From positions 1 to 5,824 of the forward strand of contig JASHSH010000372.1 in NCBI GenBank assembly GCA_030040955.1: a stretch of DNA of 5,824 nucleotides, read 5' to 3'. The DNA comes from Rhodospirillales bacterium. Its GTDB lineage: Bacteria > Pseudomonadota > Alphaproteobacteria > Rhodospirillales > Magnetospirillaceae. Shown here piece after piece: positions 1 through 4,783 of this stretch. A model generated the notes under the pieces. It did not search any database. It saw only the letters and a list, made by a program, of their open reading frames with translations, and had not been told where the DNA came from. Position numbers and translations under genes: made by a program. Position 1 is the first letter of the stretch. Every line of letters begins with the position of its first letter.

Positions 1-390
1 GTAGCCGCGCGTGAACGGACCCTCGGAGGTCTCGATTCGCAGATGCACGTCGCGGCAGACGAAGCGAAGCTGTGCGTTGCGCAGCAGCACCCCGGGCAGC
101 AGTCCGGACTCGGCCAGGATCTGGAACCCGTTGCAGATGCCGAGCACCGCCATTCCGGCGCGCGCCCGCTCGGCGACCGAACGCATCACCGGCGAGCGGG
201 CGGCGAGCGCGCCGCAGCGCAGATAGTCGCCGTAGGAGAATCCGCCCGGCAGCACGGTCAGATCGACCGCGGGAAGCTCGGTCTCGCGGTGCCAGACCAT
301 CGCCGGCGGGCGGCCGGTCGCCGCCTCCAGGGCGACCGCCACGTCGCGATCGCAGTTGGAGCCGGGAAAGACGATGACGGCGGCCTTCAT
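1..390 (-). CDS. purQ: Phosphoribosylformylglycinamidine synthase subunit PurQ (glutaminase), N-terminal part
   Basis: This is the glutamine amidotransferase subunit of FGAM synthase, the fourth step of de novo purine synthesis. It hydrolyses glutamine and passes ammonia to PurL in the cytoplasmic PurS/PurQ/PurL complex. The ATG lies at 390 and 130 codons are read without a stop; the gene leaves the window at position 1. The family is usually about 220-230 aa, so roughly the last 40% is missing, including the expected His/Glu of the triad. The start MKAAVIVFPGSNCDRD is typical of PurQ. LPGGFSYGDYLRCG sits at residues 47-60, and the class I amidotransferase nucleophile elbow GICNGFQ at 84-90 gives the nucleophile Cys86. 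A weak GGAG lies 11 nt before the ATG. purS, which often precedes purQ, is not upstream: that side is taken by the divergent zauP gene. Identification is secure. Confidence 0.96.
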   Translation of the reverse strand, partial: MKAAVIVFPGSNCDRDVAVALEAATGRPPAMVWHRETELPAVDLTVLPGGFSYGDYLRCGALAARSPVMRSVAERARAGMAVLGICNGFQILAESGLLPGVLLRNAQLRFVCRDVHLRIETSEGPFTRGY

Positions 391-530
391 GGCGCGTCTC
401 GCTCCGTATCGGAAGGGAGCATTTGTTTAGCCCGGAGCGGGCGCGGATGCCAGCCCATTCGGAGCCGCGCGGAGCTGCGTTGACGCCCGCGCGGCCCGAC
501 CCCTACACTCGCGCGGCTAGGAGCGCGAAC
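391..530. promoter_or_regulatory. Divergent intergenic region purQ / zauP
   Basis: These 140 bp separate divergent purQ and zauP and carry no credible gene. The plus-strand promoter for zauP is listed separately. For purQ only a poor minus-strand candidate can be seen, with a CTGGCA-like -35 and a TAAACA-like -10 about 18 nt apart around 428-457. I see no clear operator or riboswitch-like structure. Confidence 0.4.
480..509 (+). promoter_or_regulatory. Sigma70-type promoter of zauP-zapA
   Basis: A TTGACG -35 box (480-485) is followed after 18 nt by a TACACT -10 box (504-509). This places transcription start near 515-517, just before the AGGAG at 519-523 and the TTG start at 531. The implied leader is only about 15 nt. 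The match is 5/6 at -35 and 4/6 at -10. The promoter also argues against any zauP start further upstream, for example the ATG at 423. Confidence 0.6.
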
Positions 531-761
531 TTGGCCGAATCCGCCGACCGACTGAAGCAAAGCCGCGCCGCGCTGGGCGAGCTTTCGCGCGCACTCGAGC
601 GGCTGGAGGGCACGCTCGCCAAGCGCAAAGGCGAGAAGGCCCTGGCGGCCGAATTGGCCGCCGCGCGGTCCGATTACGAGCGCCTGGCCGGGGCGGCGCG
701 GGCGGTCGAGAGCCGGCTCGACGGAGTCGCGCTGCGGCTCAAATCCGTACTCCAGGGTTGA
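531..761 (+). CDS. zauP: ZauP-like coiled-coil protein encoded upstream of ZapA
   Basis: A 76-aa protein predicted to be almost wholly alpha-helical. Leucines in heptad-like spacing (L8, L15, L18, L22, L25, L29, then again L52, L63, L70) and many Ala/Glu/Arg/Lys residues indicate a coiled coil. There is no signal peptide or membrane segment. In Caulobacter, ZauP is the coiled-coil partner encoded just upstream of ZapA, and the pair focuses the Z-ring at midcell. Position, size and composition here fit that role. I chose the TTG at 531 because an excellent AGGAG (519-523) precedes it by 7 nt and a good promoter ends at 509. The in-frame ATG at 423 would lie upstream of that promoter and adds a Pro/Arg-rich, non-helical leader. 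The stop is 4 nt before the zapA ATG, so the two are an operon. The name rests on context and coiled-coil character rather than a catalytic motif. Confidence 0.75.
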   Translation: MAESADRLKQSRAALGELSRALERLEGTLAKRKGEKALAAELAAARSDYERLAGAARAVESRLDGVALRLKSVLQG

Positions 762-765
762 GCGC

Positions 766-1086
766 ATGGCCTCCACCGTCACCGTCTCCATCGTCGGGCG
801 CAGCTACGAGGTGAGCTGCGACGCCGGCCAGGAAGAGCATGTGCGGCACATGGCCGGCGAGGTCGACCGCCGCGCCAACGAGCTGCTCCGCCAGGTGGGC
901 GCGGTGGGCGAGGCACGGCTTTTGGTCATGGCCGCTCTCGTCATGGCCGACGAGATCGCGGATCTGCGCCAGGCGGTTCGCGATGCGGCCGGTTCGGATG
1001 CGGGCGAGGACGCCTCCTTCGCCGAGGGTCTGCGCGCGCTGGCCGGACGTGTCGACGCCATTGCGCGGCGCCTGGAGAGCACATAG
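766..1086 (+). CDS. zapA: Cell division protein ZapA
   Basis: ZapA is a cytoplasmic protein that binds FtsZ and cross-links protofilaments, promoting Z-ring assembly. The 106-aa product is of normal length. The N-terminal globular head is recognisable from TVTVSIVGRSYEVSCD (residues 4-19) with the family's V-x-I-x-G-R-x-Y pattern, followed by EEHVRHMAGEVDRRANELL (23-41). The C-terminal half, from MAALVMADEIADLRQ (55-69) onward, is the long dimerising helix. A possible AGGG-type ribosome site lies in the end of zauP, and the 4-nt gap suggests translational coupling with it. The TAG stop (1084-1086) is also the first three bases of the likely -10 box of the 6S RNA gene. Family assignment is firm from sequence and context. 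Confidence 0.93.
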   Translation: MASTVTVSIVGRSYEVSCDAGQEEHVRHMAGEVDRRANELLRQVGAVGEARLLVMAALVMADEIADLRQAVRDAAGSDAGEDASFAEGLRALAGRVDAIARRLEST

Positions 1087-1089
1087 ATT
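1061..1089 (+). promoter_or_regulatory. Promoter of the 6S RNA gene inside the zapA 3' end
   Basis: TTGCGC (1061-1066) and TAGATT (1084-1089) are spaced by 17 nt. Each matches the sigma70 consensus at 4 of 6 positions. The predicted start, 6-7 nt after the -10, falls at about 1095, where the 5' strand of the 6S RNA closing stem begins. The -10 box starts with the zapA stop codon TAG. Confidence 0.55.
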
Positions 1090-1093
1090 GATT

Positions 1094-1262
1094 GCGGAGC
1101 GGCGGCTGCCTGGTGCGTCAGGCCGAACAATCCCCGGGGCCAACACTTGAACTCCAGGGGACTGTCCCTGCCGGGACCGTGGTCCCGGTATATGGTCCCC
1201 ACCTGCAATTGCAGGCCACGGAGGGATCGCATAGGCCAACGGCCGAGGCGGCACCGCTCCGC
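1094..1262 (+). ncRNA. ssrS: 6S RNA (alphaproteobacterial type)
   Basis: 6S RNA imitates an open promoter and sequesters sigma70-RNA polymerase holoenzyme in stationary phase. The roughly 169-nt gene lies directly behind zapA, its common place in proteobacteria. The closing stem is exact: GCGGAGCGG (1094-1102) pairs with CCGCTCCGC (1254-1262). Conserved blocks are visible: AATCCCCGGGGCCAACA around 1129-1145, the upper stem GGGGAC (1157-1162) with GTCCCC (1195-1200), and the apical hairpin CCGGGACCGTGGTCCCGG (1171-1188). The 3' side of the central bubble contains the self-complementary CCTGCAATTGCAGG (1202-1215), and ATCCC (1130-1134) can pair with GGGAT (1223-1227). A pyrimidine-rich tract follows at 1262-1276 in place of a classic U-run terminator. 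Ends are estimated from the stem and may shift a few bases. The short reading frame spanning 1092-1295 is not coding. Confidence 0.9.
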
Positions 1263-1291
1263 TTCCCTCTTCTCCCGTTCGTGACCTCGCC

Positions 1292-2107
1292 ATGAGACTC
1301 CTGTTCTGCGGCGACGTGATGGGCCGCGCCGGACGCGACGCGCTGTGCGGCCGGATTCCGGGCCTGCGCGCGCAGCTGGGGCTGGATTTCGTGGTGGCGA
1401 ACGGCGAGAACGCGGCGCATGGATTCGGCATCACGCCCGCCATCTGCGCCGAGTTCTTCGCCGCCGGCATCGACGCGGTGACGCTCGGCAACCATGCCTG
1501 GGACCAGCGCGAGATCATCCCCTATATCGAGCAGACGCCGAACCTGCTGCGGCCGCTGAACTACCCGCCCGGTACGCCGGGGCGCGGCGCCGGCCTGTAT
1601 CCCGCCCCGCGCGGCCGCAAGGTGCTGGTGGTGCAGGTGATGGGCCGGCTGTTCATGGACGCGCTCGACGATCCGTTCCGGGCGCTCGATGCCGAGCTTT
1701 CCCGCTATCGCCTTGGCGCGGGGGCCGACGCCATCCTTGTCGACGTGCATTGCGAGGCGAGCAGCGAGAAGATGGCGCTCGCCAATCTCGCCGACGGCCG
1801 CGCCTCGCTTGTGGTGGGGAGCCACTGCCACGTACCGACGGCGGATGCACGCATCCTCGCCGGCGGCACCGGCTATCAAACCGACGCCGGCATGTGCGGC
1901 GACTATGATTCCGTGATCGGCATGAAGAAGGAAGCCGCCACCCAGCGCTTCGTCCGGAAGATGCCGGGCGAGCGGCTCACCCCCGCCGAGGGCGAGGGCA
2001 CGTTGTGCGCGGTGTTCGTCGAGACCGACGACGCGACCGGGCTCGCCCGCCGCGTGGCGCCGTTGCGACTCGGCGGGCGGCTGGCGGAGACCATGCCGGC
2101 GGTCTAG
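1292..2107 (+). CDS. YmdB/TIGR00282-family metallophosphoesterase
   Basis: A 271-aa dinuclear-metal phosphoesterase of the family of Bacillus subtilis YmdB, whose members hydrolyse 2',3'-cyclic nucleotides in vitro. The in vivo role in alphaproteobacteria is not established. All metal and active-site signatures are present: GDVMG with D8, NGEN with E39 and N40, GNHAWD with N67 and H68, VDVHCEASSEK with H153, and GSHCHVPTAD with H178 and H180. These line up with the D/E/N/N/H/H/H/H set known in the family. The protein is of full length, cytoplasmic, with no signal peptide. It starts only 29 nt after the 6S RNA closing stem, with no strong Shine-Dalgarno, so it may be expressed by read-through from zauP-zapA-6S. 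The symbol ymdB is avoided because it names an unrelated gene in E. coli. Confidence 0.93.
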   Translation: MRLLFCGDVMGRAGRDALCGRIPGLRAQLGLDFVVANGENAAHGFGITPAICAEFFAAGIDAVTLGNHAWDQREIIPYIEQTPNLLRPLNYPPGTPGRGAGLYPAPRGRKVLVVQVMGRLFMDALDDPFRALDAELSRYRLGAGADAILVDVHCEASSEKMALANLADGRASLVVGSHCHVPTADARILAGGTGYQTDAGMCGDYDSVIGMKKEAATQRFVRKMPGERLTPAEGEGTLCAVFVETDDATGLARRVAPLRLGGRLAETMPAV

Positions 2108-2277
2108 CGCGTAAGACGCGCTTCGAACGGCCGGCGCCGCCCCCACCCCTGCCCCTCCCCACCCAAGCGGGGGACGGGTTTGGCTTGGGTGCACGTCCCC
2201 TCCCCCTCTGTGGGGAGATCGACGTATACGTCGATGGGTGGGGGGAAGCAGCCCGTTGAATCGAAGCGAAAGCGACT
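2108..2277. other. Convergent intergenic region with palindromic DNA
   Basis: A 170-bp gap between the tail ends of the metallophosphoesterase (plus) and the aldo/keto reductase (minus). I see no gene in it. Its middle, about 2140-2245, is a dense array of inverted repeats listed separately. No clear T-tract accompanies the hairpins, so a terminator role is inferred only from position and symmetry. Confidence 0.6.
2140..2245. repeat. GC-rich palindromic element, REP/MITE-like
   Basis: The element is bounded by the inverted repeat CCCCCACCC (2140-2148) and GGGTGGGGG (2236-2244). A second copy of the left arm, CCCCACCC (2157-2164), could compete for the same partner. Inside are ACCCAAGC (2161-2168) with GCTTGGGT (2183-2190), GGGGAC (2170-2175) with GTCCCC (2195-2200), and CTCCCC (2200-2205) with GGGGAG (2212-2217). 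Last comes an exact 18-bp palindrome at 2218-2235, ATCGACGTATACGTCGAT. Such C-run/G-run palindromes at gene ends are often dispersed chromosomal repeats in alphaproteobacteria. Lying between convergent genes, it may also end transcription from both sides. Copy number cannot be judged from this window. Confidence 0.6.
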
Positions 2278-3312
2278 TTACCTCGGCTTGGTTCCCGGGG
2301 CGCGGTTTTCGCTCTGCCGCGCGACCATCCAGGCCGGATATTCGGGGCGCAGCGCGCTCGCCTCGTCCAGCGCGGCGACGTCCGCGGGGTCAAGCGCGAG
2401 ATCGGAGGCGGCGATATTGTCGGCCTCCTGCTCGACCGTCTTGGCCCCGATGATCACGCTGGTCACCACCGGCTTGGCGAGCAGCCAGGCCAGCGCCACG
2501 CGGGCGACCGAGACGCCGTATCGGTCCGCGATCGGCCGCGCCACGTCGAGAATGTCGAAGGCGTGGTCGCGGTCCACCGGCGGGAAGTCGAAGATGGTGC
2601 GGCGCGCATCGTTCGGCCCGCCCGCCTCGCGCTTGAACTTGCCGCTGAGCAACCCGCCGGCGAGCGGGCTCCACACCATCAGCCCAACGCGCTCGGATTC
2701 GAGCAGCGGCACGATCTCGCGCTCGAGATCGCGCCCGGCGAGCGAGTAATAGGCCTGCAAGCTCTCGAAGCGGGTCCAGCCGCGCGCCTCGGCCAGCCCC
2801 AGCGCCTTCATGATCTGCCAGGCCATCAGGTTGGAGCAGCCGATATAGCGCACCTTGCCCGCGCGCACGACATCGTCGAGCGCGCGCATCGTCTCGTCGA
2901 GCGGGGTCAGCAGATCGACGCCGTGGATCTGGTAGAGGTCGATATAGTCGGTGCCCAGGCGGCCCAAGCTCTCGTCCACTGAGGCGAGGATATGGCCGCG
3001 CGAGAGGCCGACGGCGTTGACGCCCGGACCCATCCGGCCGCGCACCTTGGTCGCCACGATCGCTTCCGAGCGCGGTATTTTCGCATCCTTCAGCGCCTGG
3101 CCGAACAGCCGCTCCGACTCGCCCTCGGAATAGACATTGGCGGTATCGAAGAAATTGATCCCGCTCTCGTATGCCTTGGCGACCAGCGCGGTGCAGGCCG
3201 GCTGGTCGAGCTGGCCGATCGCGGTCCAGAAGCCGCGCCCGCCGAAGGTCATGGTGCCCAGGCAGATTTCCGAGACATAGAGGCCGGTGCGGCCAAGAAG
3301 TCGGTATTTCAT
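2278..3312 (-). CDS. Aldo/keto reductase (COG0667-type)
   Basis: A 344-aa NADPH-dependent oxidoreductase with the TIM-barrel aldo/keto reductase fold, cytoplasmic, substrate unknown. The N-terminus MKYRLLGRTGLYVSEICLGT (1-20) is the family start. The catalytic tetrad is complete: D56 and Y61 in FFDTANVYSEGESE, K89 in ATKVRG, and H130 in LYQIHGVD. IGCSN (157-161), SPLAGGLLSGKF (215-226) and the cofactor-binding VIIGAKTVEQEADN (286-299) follow in the usual order, as does the C-terminal PEYPAWMVARQ. Length is normal. The ATG is 11 nt after the brnA stop. AGGTGA (minus strand, 3325-3320) overlaps that stop and sits 7 nt before the ATG, so translation is probably coupled to brnA. No separate promoter is seen between them. 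Family is sure; physiological role is unknown. Confidence 0.94.
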   Translation of the reverse strand: MKYRLLGRTGLYVSEICLGTMTFGGRGFWTAIGQLDQPACTALVAKAYESGINFFDTANVYSEGESERLFGQALKDAKIPRSEAIVATKVRGRMGPGVNAVGLSRGHILASVDESLGRLGTDYIDLYQIHGVDLLTPLDETMRALDDVVRAGKVRYIGCSNLMAWQIMKALGLAEARGWTRFESLQAYYSLAGRDLEREIVPLLESERVGLMVWSPLAGGLLSGKFKREAGGPNDARRTIFDFPPVDRDHAFDILDVARPIADRYGVSVARVALAWLLAKPVVTSVIIGAKTVEQEADNIAASDLALDPADVAALDEASALRPEYPAWMVARQSENRAPGTKPR

Positions 3313-3323
3313 GATTCCGTCAC

Positions 3324-3653
3324 CTACGCGGTTGGATGCTTGCGGCTCGCGACGAACGCCCGCAGCACATTGTTGATGCGCGTCTGATACCCCCTCCCCG
3401 ACTTGCGGAACCAGGCCAGCACGTCGGCGTCGATGCGTATATGGATATCCTGCTTGCGCGGCGGAAGACCCACGACCGCCTTGGTCCAATCGATGGCCGA
3501 ATGCACATCGTCGGGATCGGCGGCGATGCTCGCCTCCAGCTCCGTCTGCTTGGTCGCGCGTGCCCGGTTCCAGTCGGTACGCCCTTCGCCGCGCGCGACG
3601 AGGGATTTAAGCTCGCGGGCCGAATATCGCGCGATATTGCCTTTCTTCCTCAC
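3324..3653 (-). CDS. brnA: BrnA family antitoxin
   Basis: The 109-aa antitoxin of the BrnT/BrnA type II toxin-antitoxin system. In the family, BrnA binds and neutralises the BrnT ribonuclease and represses its own operon through a C-terminal ribbon-helix-helix domain. Here that domain is DIHIRIDADVLAWFRKSG (69-86) followed by GYQTRINNVLRAFV (88-101), a close match to the family. The N-terminus MRKKGNIARYSARELKSL is also typical. The start is GTG at 3653, inside the brnT 3' end, giving a 47-nt overlap in another frame. A strong AGGAGGG (minus strand, 3666-3660) lies 6 nt before it and fixes this start. The next gene, an aldo/keto reductase, follows after 11 nt. Confidence 0.93.
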   Translation of the reverse strand: MRKKGNIARYSARELKSLVARGEGRTDWNRARATKQTELEASIAADPDDVHSAIDWTKAVVGLPPRKQDIHIRIDADVLAWFRKSGRGYQTRINNVLRAFVASRKHPTA

Positions 3654-3888
3654 GCCTCGCCCTCCTCGCGGTCACGATCCGGATCGCCGCGCCGCGCCAC
3701 ATCCAGACCGCGGCATAGCCGCGATCCCCGATCATGCCGATGGTGACGAATCTCTCCTCCCCGCCGCGCGGGGAGGGCGCGGTCACGATCGGCCTGCCAT
3801 CGAACGGGTGCGCGGCGATGTCGCGGAAATCGATGCCGCGAAGGCGGAGCACCGACGCGCGCTTGGCCTCGTCCCATTCGAAATCCAT
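3607..3888 (-). CDS. brnT: BrnT family ribonuclease toxin
   Basis: The 93-aa toxin of a BrnT/BrnA pair. BrnT is a small RelE-like-fold ribonuclease that cuts RNA and blocks translation until bound by BrnA. Family marks visible are MDFEWDEAKR (1-10), RGIDFRDIA (17-25), PSPRGGEERFVTIGMI (39-54), VWMWRGAAIRIVTARRAR (61-78) and EEERQYRAI (80-88). The segment after EWDEAKR reads ASVLRLRG, whereas many members have an N-L-x-K-H-G pattern, so this may be a divergent subfamily or a weaker toxin. I chose the ATG at 3888 because a further upstream ATG at 3906 lies within the predicted promoter and adds only MYPYNA. With this start the mRNA may have little or no leader. The 3' end overlaps brnA by 47 nt. 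Confidence 0.88.
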   Translation of the reverse strand: MDFEWDEAKRASVLRLRGIDFRDIAAHPFDGRPIVTAPSPRGGEERFVTIGMIGDRGYAAVWMWRGAAIRIVTARRARREEERQYRAIFGPRA

Positions 3889-3890
3889 CG

Positions 3891-3922
3891 CATTATATGG
3901 ATACAATTGTGTACATAGTCAA
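3891..3922 (-). promoter_or_regulatory. Promoter and likely operator of brnT-brnA
   Basis: This is a strikingly AT-rich patch (9 G/C in 32 bases) in GC-rich DNA. On the minus strand TTGACT (3922-3917) is followed by an exact TATAAT (3897-3892) at 19 nt; a CATATA offset by two bases gives a 17-nt spacer. The palindromes ACAATTGT (3903-3910) and TGTACA (3910-3915) lie in the spacer, a natural place for BrnA to bind. Autorepression is known for the family; the exact operator is inferred. Confidence 0.6.
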
Positions 3923-3941
3923 CCCGGCCTCGCGTGCCGGG
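3923..3941 (-). terminator. Hairpin after ubiG, possible terminator
   Basis: CCCGGC (3923-3928) and GCCGGG (3936-3941) form a 6-bp all-G/C stem with a 7-nt loop, 15 nt past the ubiG stop. The following minus-strand bases are TTGACTATG, so there is no proper T-run. It directly abuts the -35 box of brnT. It could separate ubiG transcription from the toxin-antitoxin unit. Confidence 0.4.
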
Positions 3942-3956
3942 CCGGACTGGTCGACA

Positions 3957-4685
3957 TCACGCCTTCGCCGCGTAGACCATGTAGTTGACGTCGAGGCGCG
4001 CGTCGAGCGACCAGGAATCGCGCAAGGGATCGAAGCGCAGCCCCTCGAAGGCGACCGGCGAAACACCCGCCGACCGCAGGCCGGCGGCAAGCTCGGAGGG
4101 GCGCAGGAACTTGCGCCAGTCATGCGTGCCCCTGGGCACCCAGCGCAGCACATACTCCGCGCCCAGGATCGCCAGCGCGAAGGATTTGGCGGTGCGGTTC
4201 AGCGTGGACAGGATCAGCGCGCCGCCCGGCGCCACCCGCTCCGCCAGCGCGGCGAGGAAGGCCGGCACGTCGGCGACATGCTCGACCACCTCCATCGCCA
4301 GCACCGCGTCGAAGCGGCCCTCGATCTGCTCGGGCGCGGCGGTCCGATAGTCGATCGCCAGGCCCGCGCCCTCGGCATGGCGGCGCGCCGCCGCCACGTT
4401 CTTCTCGCCGGCGTCGATGCCGGTGACCGCGAAGCCGAGCCGGGCCATCGGTTCGCACAGCAGCCCGCCGCCGCAGCCGACATCGAGCAGCGTCAGCCCC
4501 GCGAATGGGCGCAGCGAACGCGCGTCGCGCTCGAAATGCGCGAGCAGGTGCCGGCGCAGGAACGAGAGCCGCGCCGGATTGATGCGGTGCAGCGGGCGGA
4601 AGGCGCCGGCGGGGTCCCACCAGGACCCGGCAAGCTCCTGAAATCGCTCGACTTCCTCGGCGGCTGCGGTGGCGCTGCCCGGCAT
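3957..4685 (-). CDS. ubiG: Ubiquinone biosynthesis O-methyltransferase UbiG
   Basis: A 242-aa SAM-dependent methyltransferase that carries out the two O-methylations of ubiquinone synthesis (2-polyprenyl-6-hydroxyphenol and 3-demethylubiquinol). The protein is full length for the family. Signatures in order are FQELAGSWWDPAGAFRPLH (15-33) and RINPARLSFL (34-43), typical of UbiG, then SAM motif I LLDVGCGGGLLCEPMARLG (66-84), the acidic GIDAGEKN (89-96), DAVLAMEVVEHV (126-137), and LSTLNRTAKSF (159-169). The C-terminal VNYMVYAAKA is also characteristic. AAGGA (minus strand, 4697-4693) lies 7 nt before the ATG. It is divergent from lysC across 98 bp, an arrangement frequent in alphaproteobacteria. 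A hairpin follows the stop, before the brnT promoter. Confidence 0.96.
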   Translation of the reverse strand: MPGSATAAAEEVERFQELAGSWWDPAGAFRPLHRINPARLSFLRRHLLAHFERDARSLRPFAGLTLLDVGCGGGLLCEPMARLGFAVTGIDAGEKNVAAARRHAEGAGLAIDYRTAAPEQIEGRFDAVLAMEVVEHVADVPAFLAALAERVAPGGALILSTLNRTAKSFALAILGAEYVLRWVPRGTHDWRKFLRPSELAAGLRSAGVSPVAFEGLRFDPLRDSWSLDARLDVNYMVYAAKA

Positions 4686-4695
4686 GTCCGGTTCC

Positions 4696-4749
4696 TTGCG
4701 CCCACTCGGGCGGCACGTGTATGTATACGCGCCTTCCGCGGCCCGGCAA
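4696..4749. promoter_or_regulatory. Overlapping divergent promoters for ubiG and lysC
   Basis: On the minus strand TTGCCG (4749-4744) and TATACA (4727-4722) are 16 nt apart and would serve ubiG. On the plus strand TTGCGC (4696-4701) and TATGTA (4720-4725) are 18 nt apart and would serve lysC. The two -10 boxes share bases, so the promoters would compete. Matches are moderate, and the assignments are predictions from spacing and position only. Confidence 0.4.
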
Positions 4750-4760
4750 CCGGTTTGCCG
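4744..4760. repeat. Short inverted repeat in the lysC leader
   Basis: CGGCAA (4744-4749) and TTGCCG (4755-4760) flank a 5-nt centre. The repeat lies in the predicted lysC leader, 23 nt before its ATG, and its left arm coincides with the candidate ubiG -35. It could be a repressor site or a small hairpin. Nothing resembling a lysine riboswitch fits in the 98-bp gap. Confidence 0.35.
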
Positions 4761-4783
4761 CCGCCGCGCTTTCGGGGATCGCG

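Noticed and set aside
423..530. An upstream extension of zauP from the ATG at 423
   Set aside because: It precedes the best promoter and the AGGAG site, and encodes a Pro/Arg-rich leader unlike the coiled-coil rest.
1092..1295. Open frame of 67 codons on the plus strand between zapA and the phosphoesterase
   Set aside because: It coincides with the 6S RNA, whose stems and conserved blocks explain the sequence, and it has no ribosome site.
739..2194. Long minus-strand open frames (739-1518 and 1118-2194) opposite zapA, 6S RNA and the phosphoesterase
   Set aside because: They are Arg/Pro/His/Ala-rich antisense readings of well-identified genes and an RNA gene, a usual effect of high GC content. 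No domain is recognisable.
3889..3906. brnT start at the ATG at 3906
   Set aside because: It lies within the promoter spacer and adds six residues with no family similarity; the ATG at 3888 gives the family start MDFEWDEAKR.
4686..4783. A lysine riboswitch before lysC
   Set aside because: The gap is only 98 bp and shows no riboswitch-like set of helices; lysine riboswitches are much longer.
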